Source: Massilia sp.
GTDB lineage: Bacteria > Pseudomonadota > Gammaproteobacteria > Burkholderiales > Burkholderiaceae_D
Length of the DNA stretch: 8,089 bases
NCBI GenBank assembly: GCA_003520365.1
Contig: DOUW01000427.1
Location: 1 to 8,089, forward strand
Reading direction: 5' to 3'
Shown: positions 1-5,762 of the stretch, piece by piece
How positions within the stretch are numbered: position 1 is the first letter of the stretch
Layout: each line of letters begins with the position of its first letter
The notes under the pieces: generated by a model
The model's input: only the letters and a program-made list of their open reading frames with translations
Databases searched by the model: none
What the model was told of the DNA's origin: nothing
Translations under genes and position numbers: made by a program

Positions 1-1
1 G

Positions 2-655
2 ACCCGGGCGCGGGTGGTCGTGGTCGATAAACCCGGCGCGCCGCAGACCGCGCTGCGCCTGGTCGCGCTCGGCGCCGAGCGCAAGACCGCGCAGTTCCCG
101 GCGCTGGAAGTCATGAACGCGGCCTTCGGCGGCCTGTTCACCAGCCGCATCAACCAGAATCTGCGCGAAGAAAAGGGCTACAGCTACGGCGTGTTCTCGG
201 GCTTTCGCTACCACCGCGCGCCTGGCCCGTTCAGCATCGCCGGCAGCGTGCGCGCCGACGTCACCGGTGCATCGGTCGCCGAGCTGCTGCGCGAAGCGGC
301 GGAGATGATCGACCAGCCCTTGCGCCCGGCCGAACTGCTCGACGCGCGCAACGCCGAACTGCTGTCGCTGCCGAACGGCTTCGCCACCAACGCCGACATC
401 GGCGCCAGCCTGGCCGAATCCTTCGTGTTCGACCTGCCGCTCGACTACTACCGCCAGCTGCCGGCGAAGCTGGCGGCGGTCACCGCCGAGCAGGTGCGGG
501 AAGCGGCGCGCCGCTACCTCGACCCGCAGCGCCTGATCGTGGTCGCGGTGGGCGACCGCAAGCGCATCGTGCCGCAGTTGGAAAAGCTGAAACTCGGGCC
601 GATCGAGGTGCGCGACAGCGAAGGCCAGCTGCCCGCGGCCCAGCCCGGACAGTAA
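2..655 (+). CDS. M16-family metallopeptidase, C-terminal part (5' end outside window)
   Basis: The visible 217 residues are the C-terminal half of an M16 (insulinase/pitrilysin-like) protein; the start and any HxxEH zinc site would lie upstream, so catalytic competence cannot be judged. The fold signature is clear: the stretch GGLFTSRINQNLREEKGYSY followed by GVFSGF is the conserved Arg/Tyr substrate-binding segment of the Peptidase_M16_C domain. A late helix AEQVREAARRYLDP and the strand LIVVAVGD are the usual end of that domain. A Pro/Gln-rich tail (QLPAAQPGQ) ends the protein. In Proteobacteria such genes often come in pairs with one active and one inactive subunit, acting in the periplasm or membrane; which one this is cannot be seen. 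It is followed by a strong hairpin and therefore ends its own transcription unit. High-GC third positions match the AI-2E-type gene downstream. Confidence 0.9.
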   Translation, partial: TRARVVVVDKPGAPQTALRLVALGAERKTAQFPALEVMNAAFGGLFTSRINQNLREEKGYSYGVFSGFRYHRAPGPFSIAGSVRADVTGASVAELLREAAEMIDQPLRPAELLDARNAELLSLPNGFATNADIGASLAESFVFDLPLDYYRQLPAKLAAVTAEQVREAARRYLDPQRLIVVAVGDRKRIVPQLEKLKLGPIEVRDSEGQLPAAQPGQ

Positions 656-662
656 GCGCCAC

Positions 663-693
663 CGGCATCCCCGCCCCGGCAGCGGGGATGCCG
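663..693 (+). terminator. Terminator-like hairpin after the M16 gene
   Basis: A perfect 12-bp inverted repeat (cggcatccccgc at 663-674, gcggggatgccg at 682-693) with a 7-base loop starts 8 bases after the peptidase stop codon. Only a short T run (four T at 702-705) follows, and it lies several bases beyond the stem, so it is not a textbook intrinsic terminator. The stem is very stable and placed exactly where one is expected. Confidence 0.75.
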
Positions 694-712
694 CACACGT
701 ATTTTCCCCGAC

Positions 713-734
713 GATAGATGTCGAATCGTCTATC
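713..734. promoter_or_regulatory. Inverted repeat upstream of the AI-2E-family gene
   Basis: The arms gataga (713-718) and tctatc (729-734) are exact reverse complements, extended inward by a G-T and a G-C pair around the loop tcgaat. The right arm overlaps TATCAT (731-736), one base away from a consensus -10 box. A matching -35 box is not convincing. It could be an operator over the promoter of the transporter gene or a small 5' hairpin; the sequence does not decide. Confidence 0.35.
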
Positions 735-764
735 ATGGGCCGACTGATTTCATATTGACGGCCC

Positions 765-1823
765 ATGAACCAATTCACGATCCAGCAGAAATTCTTCCTT
801 CTCCTCCTTACCATCGTCACCCTGGGATTCGGCTGGATCCTGCTGCCCTATTCGGGCGCGGTGTTCTGGGGCATGGTGCTGGCGATCCTGTTCGCGCCGC
901 TGTACCGCCGCCTGCTCGCCGCGACCGGCCAGAAACCAACCGTTGCCGCCCTGCTGACGCTGGCGTCGATCGTGGTGATGGTGATCCTGCCGCTGTCGAT
1001 CATCACCGCCTCGCTGGTGCGGCAGGCCGCCGACATCTATGCGAACGTCAGCTCGGGCCAGATCAATTTCGGCGCCTACTTCCAGCAGGTCATCAACGTG
1101 CTGCCGGACTGGCTGGTGGGACTGCTGGAGCGCTTCGAGCTGACCGACCTGGCTTCGCTCGAACAGAAGCTCGCCGACGGCGCGGCCCAGGTCAGCCAGT
1201 TCTTCGCGCGCCACGCCATCAACGTCGGCCGCAATACCTTCGACTTCCTGGTCAGCCTGACCATCATGCTGTACCTGCTGTTCTTCCTGCTGCGAGACGG
1301 CCAGGCCCTGGCCAACCGGATCAAGCGCGCGGTGCCGCTGAGCCGCATGTACAAGCAGCGCCTGTTCGACAATTTCATCACCGTGATCCGTGCCACCGTC
1401 AAGGGCAACGTGCTGGTGGCGATCGCCCAGGGCGCGCTGGGCGGCCTGATCTTCTGGTTCCTCGGCGTCCAGGCCGCCCTGCTGTGGGGCGTGGTGATGG
1501 CCTTCCTGTCGCTGCTGCCGGCGGTCGGCGCGGCCATCGTCTGGGCCCCGGTCGCGGTCTACTTCCTGGTGACGGGCGCGATCTGGCAGGGCGTGGTCCT
1601 GATCGCCTTCGGCGTGCTGGTGATCGGCCTGGTCGACAACATCCTGCGCCCGATCCTGGTCGGCAAGGACACCAAGATGCCCGACTACCTGGTGCTGCTG
1701 TCGACCCTGGGCGGCATGGCACTGTTCGGCCTGAACGGCTTCGTCATCGGCCCGGTGATCGCGGCGCTGTTCATCGCGGCCTGGGATTTGTTTGCTTCGG
1801 CCGAGGAGTTTCATCCGCAGTAA
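765..1823 (+). CDS. AI-2E/PerM-family membrane transporter
   Basis: This 352-residue protein has the length and layout of the AI-2E transporter family (TqsA/YdiK/PerM group). It has two N-terminal hydrophobic segments (about residues 8-40), a third at about 61-80, and a long soluble stretch with a helix around residues 92-150. A cluster of hydrophobic segments then runs from about 160 to 345. Family-like motifs are LLFFLLRDGQ (about residue 170), the LLPAVGAAIVWAP stretch, and VDNILRPILVGKD near residue 300 followed by LVLLSTLGGMALFGLNGFVIGPV. These C-terminal motifs are the strongest evidence. Members move small molecules or ions across the inner membrane, and substrates other than autoinducer-2 are common, so no substrate is claimed. 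The ATG at 765 lacks a clear Shine-Dalgarno sequence but matches the usual N-terminus. It appears monocistronic and unrelated to the peptide operon. Confidence 0.92.
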   Translation: MNQFTIQQKFFLLLLTIVTLGFGWILLPYSGAVFWGMVLAILFAPLYRRLLAATGQKPTVAALLTLASIVVMVILPLSIITASLVRQAADIYANVSSGQINFGAYFQQVINVLPDWLVGLLERFELTDLASLEQKLADGAAQVSQFFARHAINVGRNTFDFLVSLTIMLYLLFFLLRDGQALANRIKRAVPLSRMYKQRLFDNFITVIRATVKGNVLVAIAQGALGGLIFWFLGVQAALLWGVVMAFLSLLPAVGAAIVWAPVAVYFLVTGAIWQGVVLIAFGVLVIGLVDNILRPILVGKDTKMPDYLVLLSTLGGMALFGLNGFVIGPVIAALFIAAWDLFASAEEFHPQ

Positions 1824-1977
1824 AAGCAGGGAAGATTCGTCGGGGCCGGTAGGCGCAGTCGGTTACGCCAGAATAAGTCTTGAATGAGATACCAACAGAA
1901 GCAAGGACTTAGGAAGGGTAGCCAGGAAAGCGAGAAGGTATCGGCCCACGATCGGCTGGCCAGTTAGCGCACCGCCG

Positions 1978-2169
1978 CGCTTCGACGCACAAGCTTACAA
2001 AAGCCGAAATATGGTCGAACGTGCCATCAATCGCCTGGAGGATTTCGGCCCCGTTGCAACCCCTTACGAAAAACGCGGACACAACTATGTGACGACCGCG
2101 ATTATCGCAACAATGATCCTGCAGCCCCCGCAGAACTCGATCAGACAGACCTCGCGCTTCCCGCGATAG
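1978..2169 (+). pseudogene. IS5-family transposase, C-terminal remnant
   Basis: Reading in the frame of position 1978 gives FDAQAYKSRNMVERAIN and then RLEDFGPVATPYEKRGHNY, which resembles the C-terminal DDE-domain motif of IS5-family (IS427/IS1031-type) transposases, typically Y-K-x-R-N-x-VER-x-x-N-x-L-K-x-F-R-x-x-AT-R-Y-[DE]-K. The E of NMVER would be the last catalytic acid. The similarity fades after TTAIIATMIL (about 2121) and the frame runs to a stop at 2167-2169. The frame opens only after a stop at 1885-1887 and has no start codon, and the catalytic DD part is missing, so this is a dead fragment. Several normally basic positions are substituted (E, G, P), consistent with decay. The long opposite-strand open frame over the same bases is a shadow of this remnant. 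Confidence 0.7.
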
Positions 2170-2611
2170 CCCGCAGCCCTCCCGGCGCAAGTCTTGTCCT
2201 GCCGGTAGCTTTCCAGCGCCTTCCTGCCCGGGATGCGGCACGGTGCGCGATCGGACCACGCACTTGCTGGCCTGGATTTCCTCCGCAATATCTTCCCACG
2301 TGTTTCCGCCAAGTTTGTGTTTACGCATTTCCGACCGAATGGAATTGCCGTGATATGCCGGCGCTTTCTACCCCGATCAAATCCAGCCGTGCAACGAAAA
2401 ACCGGATTTTAACCCGATTTGAATAGTTACAAACTTTTCTTGAATTGTGACATTGCGTGATATTTCGACCGGTATCGCGCCGGTAAAATCGTTTCGTCTA
2501 ACAGCATTAGCCCGCTAGACCGTCGCCTGATGGAGACATGCGGATAATCGAAGAGAGAAAGCCGCTTGTCGCTCGACCGCGATGTTTTCAATCTTAACTT
2601 GACGAGGAACT
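2170..2611. other. Intergenic region upstream of the peptide operon
   Basis: No intact gene is supported here. The part 2150-2333 reads open on the minus strand in two overlapping frames that I do not recognise. From about 2390 to 2465 the DNA is strikingly AT-rich compared with the rest of the window (runs such as ggattttaaccc, gttacaaacttttcttgaattgtgac), as expected for a promoter zone. A TAAAAT at 2484-2489 could be a -10 element but has no good -35 partner. A short 5-bp inverted repeat (accgg 2468-2472, ccggt 2480-2484) abuts it. If transcription starts near 2495, the precursor mRNA would have a leader of roughly 115 bases. The regulator cannot be inferred. Confidence 0.4.
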
Positions 2612-2791
2612 ATGAAATCGAATGCTGTCCCGGAAGCACTGCGTGATGTCTTCGCTAGCATCACCGGCAAGAAGCGTGAAGAACTTGTATCGCTGGAACA
2701 GTTGAGTACCGAGCAACTGACCGAAATTAGCGGCGGCCTCCAGTCGGAGCCGAAGTGGAAAGCGAATATCCACAGCTACTCGTTTAATTGA
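2612..2791 (+). CDS. Dynobactin-like RiPP precursor peptide with GG leader
   Basis: A 59-residue peptide is preceded by the Shine-Dalgarno-like gagga (2604-2608). The leader (residues 1-42) is charged and helix-prone, ending in EQLTEISGG, a classic double-glycine motif with hydrophobic residues at -4, -7 and -12 as used by C39 peptidase exporters. The 17-residue remainder is LQSEPKWKANIHSYSFN. Its W49, N52, H54, Y56 and F58 match positions 1, 4, 6, 8 and 10 of dynobactin A (WNSNVHSYRF, recalled from the literature), where Trp1-Asn4 are joined C-C and His6-Tyr8 N-C by a radical SAM enzyme. S55 is also conserved. The adjacent radical SAM genes and C39 exporter strongly support this role. By analogy the product would block BamA of Gram-negative competitors. 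Differences are six residues before Trp and an extra C-terminal Asn. Gene identity as a RiPP precursor is near certain; the bonds and target are inferred. Confidence 0.9.
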   Translation: MKSNAVPEALRDVFASITGKKREELVSLEQLSTEQLTEISGGLQSEPKWKANIHSYSFN

Positions 2792-2796
2792 AGTAC

Positions 2797-2819
2797 GGGC
2801 CGGGCCGTGCGCCCGGCCC
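2797..2819 (+). promoter_or_regulatory. Hairpin between precursor and first enzyme gene
   Basis: A perfect 9-bp GC stem (2797-2805 with 2811-2819) encloses a five-base loop cgtgc and begins 5 bases after the precursor stop. No T run follows, so it is unlikely to be a full terminator. Such stems after RiPP precursor genes commonly act as partial attenuators or as 3' stabilisers that keep precursor mRNA in excess over enzyme mRNA; that role is inferred here. Confidence 0.6.
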
Positions 2820-2836
2820 ATTCGACTCGAATTCGA

Positions 2837-2842
2837 TAGGGA
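2837..2842 (+). promoter_or_regulatory. Ribosome binding site choosing the ATG at 2848
   Basis: The sequence taggga ends five bases before ATG 2848, ideal spacing for that codon. It overlaps the in-frame ATG at 2842 and so cannot serve it. A farther in-frame TTG at 2788, overlapping the precursor stop, would put the intergenic hairpin inside the coding region and add a proline/glycine-rich stretch unlike the paralogue's start. Confidence 0.6.
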
Positions 2843-2847
2843 TGCAT

Positions 2848-4041
2848 ATGTTTACTGCGGTTGTCAAGCCAACGCATATTTGCAATCTGGCCTGCGATTA
2901 TTGCTTCAACGACGATGTGCGCAAGCCGGTCATGGACCCGGCAACGCTGGAACGAGTGGTACAGCAAACGTTCGAATATACACGGCAAACCGGGAAAGAC
3001 CAGGCGCACTTTATCTGGCACGGTGGCGAACCAACTGTCGTGGGCCTGGATTTCTATCGCAATGCCGTGGCCTTGCAGGAAAAATATGCGGACGGCTGCA
3101 AGTATTCCAATGCATTTCAGACGAATGGCGTGCTGGTCAACAAGGAGTGGGCCCGCTTTTTCAAGTCGCATGACTTCTCCGTCAGCGTTTCCCTCGACGG
3201 CAAGCAGCTGCACAACGATAAGTACCGGGTCGATTTTGCGGGTAAAGGCTCGTATCACAAGGTCGAGCGGGCGATGAACATCCTCAAGGACGAGGGAATC
3301 CAGTTCGGTGTCTGCCTGACCATGCATAAAGGTAATGTCGAGGATGCGGCCGACATCTACCGCTTCTTCGCCGAGCAGAAACAAGCTTTTCATATCGTGC
3401 CGTTGATGAAATCCGGTGGCGCGCGCGACGGTTACGAAGACTTCGGGCTGACGGAGAACGAATACGCCGACGCCTGGCTGGCCATGTACGACCTCTGGTT
3501 CGACGCCGCCCCCGATTACGTGTATGTATCCGATTTCGTCGACCGCACCGAGGCTGTATTGCGCGGTTTACCCGGCAGTTGCTGGACGGCATCCCACTGT
3601 TGCGACACCAACGTCACCGTCGACCCGGAAGGCGACGTGTATTCCTGCGCTTCGGTCAGCGCGACGCCAATTGCGTTATATGGAAATGTGAACGAAAAGA
3701 GTTTCAAAGAAGTCTTCGCTTCGCGCAATGCCCTGTATTGGCGTACGCGCCAGCATTCCGACCAGTGCACGTCCTGCAAGTGGTTCCACGTTTGCCACGG
3801 CGGATGCATGTCCCGGTCATACAAGTTCTTCGGCGATATCGACGCCCCTGATTATTATTGCGACAGCCTGTACCGTATTTACGAGCATATCGAAAAGCGC
3901 CTGCGTGGAATGGACCTTGCCCCGGCGCTTCCGCATGAAAATCATATGCGCTCGCAACTGCCTGCGGACACCCGGTCAAAACTCGACATGACCGGCCTGA
4001 AATCCCGTATCTCGTCGATTCCCGTAAAGGTCGTGCAATGA
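2848..4041 (+). CDS. Radical SAM/SPASM peptide-modifying enzyme (first of two)
   Basis: This 397-residue enzyme has the radical SAM motif CNLACDYC (C12, C16, C19) binding the 4Fe-4S cluster that cleaves S-adenosylmethionine, and an HGGEP motif (58-62) for SAM binding. A C-terminal SPASM domain would bind auxiliary clusters (C245, C251/C252, C267, C307, C310, C316, C320, C338; core CTSCKWFHVCHGGC). Length and pattern fit cytoplasmic enzymes that form cross-links in RiPP precursors (the PqqE/anSME-like and darobactin/dynobactin type). It lies directly behind the precursor and its stop overlaps the next gene by ATGA, so the two enzymes are probably translationally coupled. The N-terminus starts only 11 residues before the first cluster Cys, so no N-terminal precursor-recognition (RRE) domain is fused. 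Codon third positions are more AT-rich than in the chromosomal genes to the left. By analogy it makes one or both of the Trp-Asn and His-Tyr bonds; which one is unknown. Confidence 0.93.
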   Translation: MFTAVVKPTHICNLACDYCFNDDVRKPVMDPATLERVVQQTFEYTRQTGKDQAHFIWHGGEPTVVGLDFYRNAVALQEKYADGCKYSNAFQTNGVLVNKEWARFFKSHDFSVSVSLDGKQLHNDKYRVDFAGKGSYHKVERAMNILKDEGIQFGVCLTMHKGNVEDAADIYRFFAEQKQAFHIVPLMKSGGARDGYEDFGLTENEYADAWLAMYDLWFDAAPDYVYVSDFVDRTEAVLRGLPGSCWTASHCCDTNVTVDPEGDVYSCASVSATPIALYGNVNEKSFKEVFASRNALYWRTRQHSDQCTSCKWFHVCHGGCMSRSYKFFGDIDAPDYYCDSLYRIYEHIEKRLRGMDLAPALPHENHMRSQLPADTRSKLDMTGLKSRISSIPVKVVQ

Positions 4042-5225
4042 GGCTCGTCAACGTTTTAAAACCGACGCATATCTGCAATCTCAATTGCGATTACTGCTAT
4101 AACGACGACGAACGGCAGCCGATCATGACTGTCGACACCTTGCGGCGGACGATCGAGCAGACATTTGAATATGCGCGCAGCACCAAGGGATTTACCGGCG
4201 TCGAATTCGTCTGGCACGGCGGCGAACCGCTGGTCGCGGGCCTGCCTTATTTCGAAGCAGCGATGAGGTTTCAGGAAGAACTAGCAAATGGGCTTGCCTG
4301 TTCGAACGTCATTCAGACAAACGGCCTGCTGCTGAACGACGCCTGGACCGGTTTTTTCAAGTCGAATGGGTTCTCGGTCAGCGTCTCGCTGGACGGCACG
4401 CAGGAAATGCATGACGCCTATCGTAAGGACCATGCCGGCAAAGGCTCGTTCGCGAAGGTTCTCAAGGCAATCGAATTGCTGCGCAAGGGCGGTATCGAGC
4501 CCGGCGTGGTGCTGGTGGCGACCAAGGCGATGATCGGCAAGGCAAACGAGATTTATCGATTTTTGGTCGACAACGCATTGCCCTTCCAGATCGTCACTTT
4601 GACCAAGTCCGGCAACGCACGCGACAAGTATTCGGAAATGGTCCTGAGCCAGGCCGAATATGCGGAACTGTGGATTGCGCTGTTCGACCAATGGTTTGCC
4701 GGCAATCCTGGTTACGTCCGCTCGCATGAATTCGAGAACCGCTTGTCCGCGCTTATGTCAGGAATGCCGCGCGGGTGCGAGGCACTGGCCAATTGCGCCG
4801 ATACGAATATCTCGGTGGATCCAGTCGGCGACGTGTATACCTGCGGCACGCTGAGTGGGACTGCCAGCGTCAAGTACGGAAACATCGTGGAGCAGGACCT
4901 TGTCTCGCTGATGGTGTCGCCGACCGCCATCCATTTTCGGACCCGCGTCATCGATCCGCAATGCGCCAGCTGCGAGTGGCAGCATGTGTGCCACGGTGGT
5001 TGCATGTCGCGCGCGTTCAAGATGTACGGGACGATCGACCGGCGCGACAACAAGTGCGAGGCACTCGGGAAGACATGGTCGCACATGGCGAAGCAATTGA
5101 AACTGCGCGAGCTCGACGTTGCGCCGCCACATCCGAACAATCGGTACGAAGAGTTCGCCCTGGACCCGTCGCTCAAGTTGCAGAGACCGGGCCTGCGGGG
5201 AGTGATCCCGATTCTGGCACGGTAA
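4038..5225 (+). CDS. Radical SAM/SPASM peptide-modifying enzyme (second of two)
   Basis: This 395-residue paralogue of the preceding gene product aligns collinearly along its whole length. It has the radical SAM motif CNLNCDYC (C13, C17, C20), HGGEP (60-64), and SPASM cysteines C247, C253, C269, C309, C312, C318, C322 and C340, each two residues beyond its counterpart. The first enzyme's extra C252 is Ala here. All cluster ligands are present, so it looks catalytically competent rather than a dead partner. Both proteins share KPTHICNL, DDxRxPxM, FEYxR, FSVSVSLDG and HVCHGGCMSR, pointing to a tandem duplication followed by divergence. Translation likely restarts at the ATGA overlap. It should be a cytoplasmic enzyme acting on the same precursor; either each enzyme makes one cross-link or one makes both and the other does further chemistry. 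The sequence alone cannot assign this. Confidence 0.93.
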   Translation: MRLVNVLKPTHICNLNCDYCYNDDERQPIMTVDTLRRTIEQTFEYARSTKGFTGVEFVWHGGEPLVAGLPYFEAAMRFQEELANGLACSNVIQTNGLLLNDAWTGFFKSNGFSVSVSLDGTQEMHDAYRKDHAGKGSFAKVLKAIELLRKGGIEPGVVLVATKAMIGKANEIYRFLVDNALPFQIVTLTKSGNARDKYSEMVLSQAEYAELWIALFDQWFAGNPGYVRSHEFENRLSALMSGMPRGCEALANCADTNISVDPVGDVYTCGTLSGTASVKYGNIVEQDLVSLMVSPTAIHFRTRVIDPQCASCEWQHVCHGGCMSRAFKMYGTIDRRDNKCEALGKTWSHMAKQLKLRELDVAPPHPNNRYEEFALDPSLKLQRPGLRGVIPILAR

Positions 5226-5246
5226 CGGGCGCAAGGCGGAGCATCA

Positions 5247-5735
5247 ATGTCCCGTATTTTTCGCCTCGCGGCCTTGGAGTCGGAACGGAACAAGCTGGTT
5301 GGGCCGGCCCTGCAGTTCAAGCCGAAAGCCGTTCGTCATATGCAGGCGTGCTGCGCCGCCCTGCTTGTTGCGGTCGCAGCCTACCTAGCCTGTGCGAGGA
5401 CGGACGTCGTCGTCGCGGCAGGGCAGGCAGGTGCGCAATCCGGGACCGCCGTCCGTGACGGCGAGATACGGGTGGAGATCGCGTCATCGTACGCGTTTGC
5501 CGCCATCGCCGGAAGTCCCGTCGAGTATCGGCTGCATCGGGGGACGACTGTCCTTGCCGGCCATGTTGCCGGAAGCAGCCCGGCGCCTGCCGCTTGCGCC
5601 CGCACCGCGCCGGGCTGCCGCGCCGGCGTCGTGCTTGCCATTCGCTTCGGCGCGATGCCGGCAGATCCCGTCGCGGGCGGCGAACTCATCATCAAAGATG
5701 TGCCACTACGCCGCGCGCTGGGTGCATCGTTCTGA
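5247..5735 (+). CDS. Short HlyD/CvaA-like membrane protein lacking the hairpin
   Basis: This 162-residue protein starts at ATG 5247 behind a good Shine-Dalgarno (ggag 5238-5241), 21 bases after the second enzyme. Its N-terminus (IFRLAALESERNKLVGPAL, then a Phe/Lys/Pro segment and a hydrophobic helix at about residues 33-50) closely resembles the start of membrane fusion proteins paired with CvaB-type exporters (FRxEAL...R...LG...P...TM). In those proteins the helix is followed by a lipoyl domain and long coiled coil of some 200 or more residues. Here only about 110 residues remain, with alternating strand-like segments (IRVEIASSY, VEYRLHRG, GVVLAIRFG) and an end IKDVPLRRALGASF reminiscent of the fusion protein C-terminus. 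Two Cys (about 116 and 123) may form a disulfide in the periplasm. No frameshift or stop interrupts it, so it looks like a natural short form. It probably assists the exporter, but it may be an unrelated anchored protein; the family assignment is tentative. Confidence 0.6.
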   Translation: MSRIFRLAALESERNKLVGPALQFKPKAVRHMQACCAALLVAVAAYLACARTDVVVAAGQAGAQSGTAVRDGEIRVEIASSYAFAAIAGSPVEYRLHRGTTVLAGHVAGSSPAPAACARTAPGCRAGVVLAIRFGAMPADPVAGGELIIKDVPLRRALGASF

Positions 5736-5762
5736 CTGTGCCTTCGAAAGAGCAAACCCCGG

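Noticed and set aside
2..655. The M16 peptidase as the trimming protease of the RiPP pathway
   Set aside because: It is separated from the operon by a terminator, an unrelated transporter gene and an IS remnant, and has normal chromosomal codon use; nothing in the layout links it to the peptide.
750..1814. A 354-codon open frame on the minus strand covering the AI-2E-family gene
   Set aside because: Its product is extremely rich in His, Gln, Asp and Arg, the typical antisense shadow of a high-GC membrane protein gene, while the plus-strand frame has clear family motifs.
1824..1880. A terminator after the AI-2E-family gene
   Set aside because: Only a 4-bp match (ggcg with cgcc around 1852-1869) is present, with no T run; too weak to call.
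1909..2328. A 139-codon minus-strand open frame in the intergenic region
   Set aside because: Over 1978-2124 it is antisense to a recognisable IS5-family transposase fragment, so it is not a gene as a whole; only the part beyond 2150 is kept as a weak separate observation.
2538..2597. A 19-residue open frame (start 2538) in the leader of the precursor mRNA
   Set aside because: It has only a poorly spaced ggag and no repeated control codons or alternative stem-loops pointing to an attenuation leader peptide; it may be chance.
2594..2821. A minus-strand open frame of 75 codons over the precursor gene
   Set aside because: It is the antisense of the GG-leader peptide, whose plus-strand reading has a ribosome site, leader motif and matching maturation genes.
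2788..2847. An upstream TTG start for the first radical SAM gene
   Set aside because: It would encode the GC hairpin as a Gly/Pro-rich stretch, lacks a suitable ribosome site, and the paralogue begins right before its KPTH motif; ATG 2848 fits better.
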